From NCBI GenBank assembly GCA_019671135.1, contig JAHRHY010000001.1, positions 1-64,000 of the forward strand: a DNA stretch of 64,000 nucleotides. The letters run 5' to 3'. The notes beneath the pieces were generated by a model. The model saw only the letters and a list, made by a program, of their open reading frames with translations, did no database searches and was not told the DNA's origin. Of the stretch, positions 58,801 to 64,000 are shown one piece after another (positions within the stretch are counted from its first letter, which is position 1; the number at the start of each line of letters is the position of its first letter). Source of the DNA: Linnemannia hyalina. Its lineage: Eukaryota > Mortierellomycota > Mortierellomycetes > Mortierellales > Mortierellaceae. A program made the position numbers and the translations under genes.

Positions 58801-58947
58801 AACATCGCGGAAATCGTTGGGTTTCTTGCGTAAGATTGCGTCTTTGAGATCGCCGATGGTCTTGGTTGACTCGATCTCGACAGGGAACGCGTTGGTGGTG
58901 GCCTCTCCATCGACAAGACAGAACAGCTTCAGAAGGTTGTTGGACAT
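55842..58947 (-). CDS. Crinkler-type (CRN) protein: ubiquitin-like header, P-loop NTPase, PD-(D/E)XK-like nuclease
   Basis: Exon 1 58947-58644 is a Crinkler header (LFCLVDGEATTNAFPVEI, TIGDLKDAI, ending YIIVQRPPQ); a GTAATG...TTAG intron (58643-58402) joins it in phase to exon 2 (58401-57138). Exon 2 has an NTPase with Walker A GVSGCGKT (about 58100) and Walker B FLVVLDEAQ (about 57615), ending NRLVNDFGSRL. The last part (57080-55842) has a nuclease-like core GPDIVFVL...VFVQTK (about 56300-56240). This header-NTPase-REase order is known for CRN/CR proteins, described as effectors or in inter-genomic conflict. The canonical 58-nt intron (57137-57080) between NTPase and nuclease puts the nuclease out of frame, so the gene may be broken there or splice differently. 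Function is by family only. Confidence 0.8.
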
Positions 58948-59639
58948 GGTGTTGTGAAGAATGAAAGGAAAGTAAGTGGAAGGGGAAAGGTGAGGGTTGT
59001 AAACGGAGTGAGGGTTGTGGAGAAGGTGCGGGGTGTAGTGAGGGCAAGGGGTGAATGAAAAATGAAGAAAAAAAAAAAAAAAAAAAAAAAAAAGAGAGAA
59101 AAGAGAAAAGAGAAAAGAGAAAAGAGAAAAGAGAAAAGAGAAAAGAGAAAAGAGAAAAGAAAAGGGATAGAAGAAGGTGTGGGGTTAAAAGAGGGAAAGT
59201 AAGAAGGGATGAAAAACTATGGCGATGGGTGTGGAAATAGCAATAAGGGCGGTGAGAAACAAACTGATGGTTAAGGCGGTGAAGAAAGCGCGTGGTGGGC
59301 GTTGGAAGTGTGGGAATGGTGGCAAAGGCAACAAATGGTGACTTCGGCTGACGTAAGAGAGCAGGGCGCGAGAATTACGTCACCGAAGTGAGTAAATGTC
59401 ACTTGTTTTCCTTCGCTGCTTTCCTTGCTCTCCGTTTTTTTTCTGTGGGATCCGTGGGCTCCATGGCTGCGGGACTGCAGGACCCTCTCCTTTTCGCCAC
59501 CTTCAACGCCTCTTAATCACCTTGCCATCATTCGATTCCTTTTTCTATCACTCCTCCCACATCTCTTTGCTGTGCCACCCTCCCCATTCTTTATGTGTTG
59601 TCTTTCCCCCCTTTTTGCACTCTCTCTTCCACTTTGCTT
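58948..59639. other. intergenic region with poly(A) and GAGAAAA microsatellite
   Basis: Promoter side of the Crinkler gene, including CT-rich leader sequence on its strand just upstream of 58947. A 26-base A run at about 59068-59093 is followed by about ten GAGAAAA-type heptamers to 59165. After that, GGTGG-rich sequence without a convincing gene; several ORFs in the C/T-rich stretch at 59396-59640 lack any domain. Confidence 0.5.
59068..59165. repeat. poly(A) tract and (GAGAAAA)n microsatellite
   Basis: Direct count of about 26 A followed by about ten 7-bp units. Confidence 0.9.
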
Positions 59640-60282
59640 TCCGTTTGTTTCTCACTACCCATCGTTCCAGCGAACAAGCACAAACCGACTGTCCTGAATG
59701 AGGTTGAGTCACCAACAGAACTTGACCCAACAGACGATGTTTCCGATGTCTTTCCAAAGACACCACCCAAGAAAACGATCCACGTTATCATCCGGCGCCC
59801 TCCTTCAAATAATGCACACACGCGTGCTTTTTCATTCACACCTTGCACATGTGCACATACTGTGTCCATTGTGCATGCACTAATTTATCCTCTCATCCAA
59901 TCGCACTGATATAGTCCATGCGCCTGTTCCTGTTCCACTCCATGCTCGCAGCTCCACCCCTCTCTTAGACGACTCTCGCCCCGGCACGCTGCTATCTGGT
60001 ATGGACCCACTTATGTCTTTTTGTACTTTATCGTTGTTATTCTTTCGAGTGTTAAATGTTCTTACATCGCCCTTTTATCCCGTGCAAATAGGCGACCTCC
60101 ATAGCGACATCAAAAAGATCACGGACAAGTTCTTTGCACCAGGGTCAGACGTGGCCAAATTTCTCGACGCGTTCGTGGGAGGCCAAGGAGCACTGCCCAC
60201 GGCGACTGGGCCCATTCTAGGTTTACCAAGTGCTCGGCGTCGCGGATTCGGCCATCCACCAGAGACTTTGTCCTTTATTTAG
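59640..60282 (+). pseudogene. decayed Crinkler (CRN) gene fragment
   Basis: The end of a CRN header is readable at about 59655-59805 (SLPIVPANKHKPTV, LDPTDDVSDVFP, KKTIHVIIRRPPS). The first about 50 header residues, including the LFCLVDGE-like start, are missing. After a gap of 280 bases, CAAATAG at about 60091 acts as an acceptor and a segment GDLHSDIKKITDKFFAPGSD, DAFVGGQGALPTATGPI resumes, which is post-header CRN-like sequence, then ends at TAG 60280-60282. The donor site used by the neighbouring CRN gene (CTCAAG-GTAATG) reads TTCAA-ATAATG here, so the GT is lost. No NTPase or nuclease follows. It is a degraded paralog on the opposite strand of the intact header gene. Confidence 0.68.
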
Positions 60283-60950
60283 ACGCGAAGGTGGATCCTG
60301 TTCCAGCTGGTATGGGTAGGTTACAAGGAGTTGCCTGAAACGACAGATCATGTCGGCCAGCGACTATGACACTGATCTTTACTTCGCTCGTTGGAATATG
60401 CTGAAAATCCAATCATTTCCTCGCCCTACGCCTCTACTCCAATCCCAGGGTATCTTGTGTACGGGAAGTCTGACCAGAGCTCTTTCTTTCCGTTGATGGC
60501 CTAATCATGAGTACCTTCCGTTGACCCAAGATGGTTGCAGGAGCCAAGGACCTTTGGATATCGATGGAGCTGCGACCTGTACTCCTTAACAGGATGTACA
60601 TGGAGAGACGAAACTCATCCCCCGAATCCCATCCAAAAATCATATTAGAGCCATCCTCAGTCTCAACATGTATGTTCGTTTAACTCAGTTTAGGAGATCC
60701 TAACTGACTGTTGCCTGCATGTTTTGGCTGCAATGCATGACATAGCTACGTATGTATCAGTTAGAGATACTACAAGAAAGGTCAGGAGCTAGTAAGCAAA
60801 CCCTTTTCCATGTTGCAGTGTTCTCTGTTAAAGCTAAATTTCGGTTTCACTTTGCTTGACCAATAAATCAATCGTCCACCGAACTATCAACTTTTCTTCT
60901 TGCCTTTTCACCAACCTTGCCCCCGCTGCTTTTCCTCTTCATTATTGAAC
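60283..60950 (+). other. region without a convincing gene
   Basis: Short ORFs only. The inverted duplication begins at 60408. A CCAATAAATCAATCG stretch precedes the zinc-finger gene at 60951. Confidence 0.4.
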
Positions 60951-61387
60951 ATGAACAACAACGGCCGCGTCCAATGCAAGGACCCACACTGCATCAACAC
61001 ATACAGCACAAGGTGTGACATGCAACGACACTATCTAGCAAACACACTGAAACGAGATTCCCCTGCCGTTTTCCTGGTTGCGAAACACACTTCAGCATGG
61101 ACAACAACCGCGTCAAACATGAGCGAAAGTATCAGCTGTGCCACTGCCACGGTACAAGGAACAATCCTTGTAACCAGATCATCCAAGGAACACCAAACTG
61201 GATAGTTCACCAGAAAATCCACCAACCACATCCTTGCCCGGATCCAGATTGCGACAAAGGTTACACCATGCGGAAGTCACTCCTTAAACACCTGAGGGAT
61301 ACCCACACAAGCAACAACCAGCCTCAGTCCAGCTTTGAACTTCCATCGACGTCGATCCCAACTGTCCCATCACCTGAGCCCATGTGA
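60951..61387 (+). CDS. C2H2 zinc-finger protein, frameshifted
   Basis: ATG 60951 (MNNNGRVQCKDPHCINTY). C2H2-type units: VQCKDPHCINTYSTRCDMQRHY in the first frame; then, one base out of frame, FPCRFPGCETHFSMDNNRVKHERK, a non-standard CHCHGTRNNPCNQ unit, and HPCPDPDCDKGYTMRKSLLKHLRDTH, with a Ser/Pro tail ending at 61387. The shift lies near 61040 (CTAGCAAACACACTG), where both frames are open. Either a single-base indel inactivates the gene or the sequence has an error. Probably a nucleic-acid-binding protein. A mirror copy is at 63021-63457. Confidence 0.55.
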
Positions 61388-61441
61388 CAATAAAGAAAGA
61401 TACACACAGATGGAGTCCCTGGAAAGGAAGAATAATTATTG

Positions 61442-61466
61442 TTTTTTTTTTTTTTTTTTTTTTTTT
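61442..61466. repeat. 25-base poly(T) run
   Basis: Homopolymer, mirrored as poly(A) at 62942-62966 with the same length. Confidence 0.95.
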
Positions 61467-61500
61467 GTCAACCTCAGCACCTGACCTCGTCCGTTTGTAG

Positions 61501-61968
61501 AATTCAAGGTACCAGTTGTGTACAAGGGAAACAGGGTCCAGGGGATAGAGCCGAATACAAAGTGGTACGAGTTCATTTACAAGCCAGGAACGACGCCTCT
61601 GGAGAAGAATGTAAGAATAACAAACAGTCAGTTGTGTCGTCTTCAATTCACTAAATATATTTGATGTAAAGGATACCTCAGTCTAACTATATCTGAGTAT
61701 AATACTATTGACACAGGACAAGGGACTCACTCCTCATCCCGAGCACTGGCTTGATGGTAGAAAGCTCTCGCGAGGCGAAAAAGCAGGCTTTGATCTACTC
61801 TCCAAATTTAACTTTTTTGTGTCATCCACATTTCACGGAAAGAGTTGCGAAGTCTGTCGGTCTGAGTTGGAACATTGGCATATAGGATTGAAAGAGAGGG
61901 AGTCCTGCCTGAACGTCATGGCGACATTTGCCCTCGATGTTGCAGTAAATGGAGAAATGAAGAGGTAT
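61501..61968 (+). pseudogene. fragment of a spliced gene of unknown function, cut by the palindromic module
   Basis: Exon 61501-61610 (acceptor TTTGTAG; FKVPVVYKGNRVQGIEPNTK, YEFIYKPGTTPLEKN) joins in phase through a 106-nt GTAAGA...CACAG intron to an exon from 61717 (DKGLTPHPEHWLDGRKLSRG, FVSSTFHGKSCEVCRSELEHW). The CEVC...HWH cluster may bind a metal. Coding ends where the module begins (RYG at 61968), and because the other side of the module is an inverted copy of the same sequence, the 3' part of the gene is not in the window. No family recognised. Mirror copy at 62440-62907. Confidence 0.55.
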
Positions 61969-62439
61969 GGAGGCCATACATATCCTGCTCCAGCAATCAT
62001 AGACTACAGTATAATAATATCTGTCGGCACCTATTAAAACAGTGTAATCCTTAAGAGTACAACAAATGTCATCAGCTTTTTTCTTCCACCAGTCTCCATT
62101 TTCTACATTCACCACCACTACTTTGTAACATCATCTACTTTAGCTGAGAAAGCCTTGGACATGATCATCTCATATTGGATCCTGGATATTACAGATAGAT
62201 CCTGGATATTACAGATAGTAATTTCCTTTCCAATATGAGATGATCATGTCCAAGGCTTTCTCAGCTAAAGTAGATGATGTTACAAAGTAGTGGTGGTGAA
62301 TGTAGAAAATGGAGACTGGTGGAAGAAAAAAGCTGATGACATTTGTTGTACTCTTAAGGATTACACTGTTTTAATAGGTGCCGACAGATATTATTATACT
62401 GTAGTCTATGATTGCTGGAGCAGGATATGTATGGCCTCC
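61969..62439. mobile_element. palindromic module at the hinge of the inverted duplication (471 bp)
   Basis: A diverged relative of the 451-bp module (GGAGGCCATACATATCC ends). The spacer is 20 bp longer through duplication of GATCCTGGATATTACAGATA. The flanks are inverted copies (GAAGAGGTAT and ATACCTCTTC), so no ordinary TSD can be read. Confidence 0.85.
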
Positions 62440-62907
62440 ATACCTCTTCATTTCTCCATTTACTGCAACATCGAGGGCAAATGTCGCCATGACGTTCAGG
62501 CAGGACTCCCTCTCTTTCAATCCTATATGCCAATGTTCCAACTCAGACCGACAGACTTCGCAACTCTTTCCGTGAAATGTGGATGACACAAAAAAGTTAA
62601 ATTTGGAGAGTAGATCAAAGCCTGCTTTTTCGCCTCGCGAGAGCTTTCTACCATCAAGCCAGTGCTCGGGATGAGGAGTGAGTCCCTTGTCCTGTGTCAA
62701 TAGTATTATACTCAGATATAGTTAGACTGAGGTATCCTTTACATCAAATATATTTAGTGAATTGAAGACGACACAACTGACTGTTTGTTATTCTTACATT
62801 CTTCTCCAGAGGCGTCGTTCCTGGCTTGTAAATGAACTCGTACCACTTTGTATTCGGCTCTATCCCCTGGACCCTGTTTCCCTTGTACACAACTGGTACC
62901 TTGAATT
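62440..62907 (-). pseudogene. mirror copy of the unknown spliced gene fragment
   Basis: Reverse complement of 61501-61968, identical by eye, with the same intron and the same truncation at the module. Confidence 0.55.
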
Positions 62908-63020
62908 CTACAAACGGACGAGGTCAGGTGCTGAGGTTGACAAAAAAAAAAAAAAAAAAAAAAAAACAATAATTATTCTTCCTTTCCAGGGACTCCATCT
63001 GTGTGTATCTTTCTTTATTG

Positions 63021-63457
63021 TCACATGGGCTCAGGTGATGGGACAGTTGGGATCGACGTCGATGGAAGTTCAAAGCTGGACTGAGGCTGGTTGTTGCTTG
63101 TGTGGGTATCCCTCAGGTGTTTAAGGAGTGACTTCCGCATGGTGTAACCTTTGTCGCAATCTGGATCCGGGCAAGGATGTGGTTGGTGGATTTTCTGGTG
63201 AACTATCCAGTTTGGTGTTCCTTGGATGATCTGGTTACAAGGATTGTTCCTTGTACCGTGGCAGTGGCACAGCTGATACTTTCGCTCATGTTTGACGCGG
63301 TTGTTGTCCATGCTGAAGTGTGTTTCGCAACCAGGAAAACGGCAGGGGAATCTCGTTTCAGTGTGTTTGCTAGATAGTGTCGTTGCATGTCACACCTTGT
63401 GCTGTATGTGTTGATGCAGTGTGGGTCCTTGCATTGGACGCGGCCGTTGTTGTTCAT
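63021..63457 (-). CDS. mirror copy of the C2H2 zinc-finger gene, frameshifted
   Basis: Reverse complement of 60951-61387 with the same internal frame break. The shared frameshift shows that the copy was made after, or together with, the indel. If the inverted duplication is an assembly artefact this locus does not exist. Confidence 0.5.
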
Positions 63458-64000
63458 GTTCAATAATGAAGAGGAAAAGCAGCGGGGGCAAGGTTGGTGA
63501 AAAGGCAAGAAGAAAAGTTGATAGTTCGGTGGACGATTGATTTATTGGTCAAGCAAAGTGAAACCGAAATTTAGCTTTAACAGAGAACACTGCAACATGG
63601 AAAAGGGTTTGCTTACTAGCTCCTGACCTTTCTTGTAGTATCTCTAACTGATACATACGTAGCTATGTCATGCATTGCAGCCAAAACATGCAGGCAACAG
63701 TCAGTTAGGATCTCCTAAACTGAGTTAAACGAACATACATGTTGAGACTGAGGATGGCTCTAATATGATTTTTGGATGGGATTCGGGGGATGAGTTTCGT
63801 CTCTCCATGTACATCCTGTTAAGGAGTACAGGTCGCAGCTCCATCGATATCCAAAGGTCCTTGGCTCCTGCAACCATCTTGGGTCAACGGAAGGTACTCA
63901 TGATTAGGCCATCAACGGAAAGAAAGAGCTCTGGTCAGACTTCCCGTACACAAGATACCCTGGGATTGGAGTAGAGGCGTAGGGCGAGGAAATGATTGGA
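63458..64000. other. mirror of the region upstream of the zinc-finger gene
   Basis: Reverse complement of 60408-60950, with no convincing gene. Confidence 0.5.

Larger units (their letters stand above)
60408..64000. repeat. large inverted duplication (palindrome) reaching the window end
   Basis: Arms 60408-62203 and 62205-64000 are reverse complements with coordinates summing to 124408, and no mismatch was seen. Even a 25-base T run (61442-61466) has a 25-base A run as its mate (62942-62966). The hinge is the palindromic module 61969-62439. The duplication continues past the window. It may be a true inverted duplication or an assembly/read fold-back. Confidence 0.9.

Noticed and set aside
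59396..59701. Two overlapping Ser/Phe/Leu-rich plus-strand ORFs before the decayed Crinkler
   Set aside because: C/T-rich leader-like sequence; only the last part in one frame matches Crinkler header sequence, which is annotated separately.
60434..60643. 70-aa ORF near the edge of the inverted duplication
   Set aside because: No domain and no splice or promoter context; it is mirrored at 63765-63974 only because of the duplication.

Overview
The window is a chromosome end made almost entirely of nested mobile elements, most likely from an early-diverging (Mucoromycota or Mortierella-like) fungus. This assignment is inference. It rests on short GT-AG introns, chromodomain Ty3/gypsy elements, a pogo-type transposon, an endonuclease-less Penelope-like element at the telomere and Crinkler-type genes. 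The left end (1-351) is a terminal array of the 10-nt unit AAAAAACCCT (TTTTTTAGGG on the other strand).

Region 352-5240 is a telomere-associated Penelope-like retroelement (PLE). It has a 1012-aa reverse transcriptase without a GIY-YIG endonuclease, about 778-bp direct repeats, and an internal telomeric tract that begins inside the downstream repeat and runs into a beheaded Ty3/gypsy element (5239-5880). This looks like a broken end healed by telomere addition and then extended by terminal retrotransposition. Next is an intact gypsy element on the minus strand (5888-11446, identical LTRs, TSD ACCAT), then a gag remnant (11447-12677).

Region 12678-44291 is one 31.6-kb nest. Its outer element is bounded by direct 495-bp terminal modules (GGAGGCC...GCCGC, 3-bp TSD TAT). 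It encodes a DDE transposase and a Cys/His-acidic protein. Three insertions break the gene for that protein or its upstream region: a second copy of the same element (15035-20519, TSD TTA), a 7.8-kb element with 2.19-kb inverted arms ending in palindromic 451-bp modules (21953-29749, TSD ATG), and a third copy (30231-35722, TSD TAT). A 7-kb gypsy element (36942-43960, TSD TCTCC) sits in the right terminal module. Removing each insertion with one TSD copy restores the open frame, so the order of events can be read.

Region 45511-55579 is a second nest. A pogo/Tigger-type transposon (minus strand) is broken by a gypsy element (46085-52944, TSD ACTGA), which itself contains a solo LTR, a palindromic module and a 495-bp module. 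The pogo gene is also broken by a solo LTR (53085-53877, TSD TCAGT) that carries another 495-bp module.

Region 55842-60282 holds a Crinkler-type gene (ubiquitin-like header, P-loop NTPase, PD-(D/E)XK-like nuclease, minus strand) and a decayed Crinkler fragment. From 60408 to the window end the sequence is a perfect-looking inverted duplication hinged on a palindromic module. It carries a C2H2 zinc-finger gene and an unknown spliced gene fragment twice. It may be real or an assembly fold-back.

The most novel material is the pair of related DDE-transposon families sharing GGAGGCC ends and 3-bp TSDs but carrying unfamiliar accessory proteins (748 aa and 550 aa), together with the terminal PLE.
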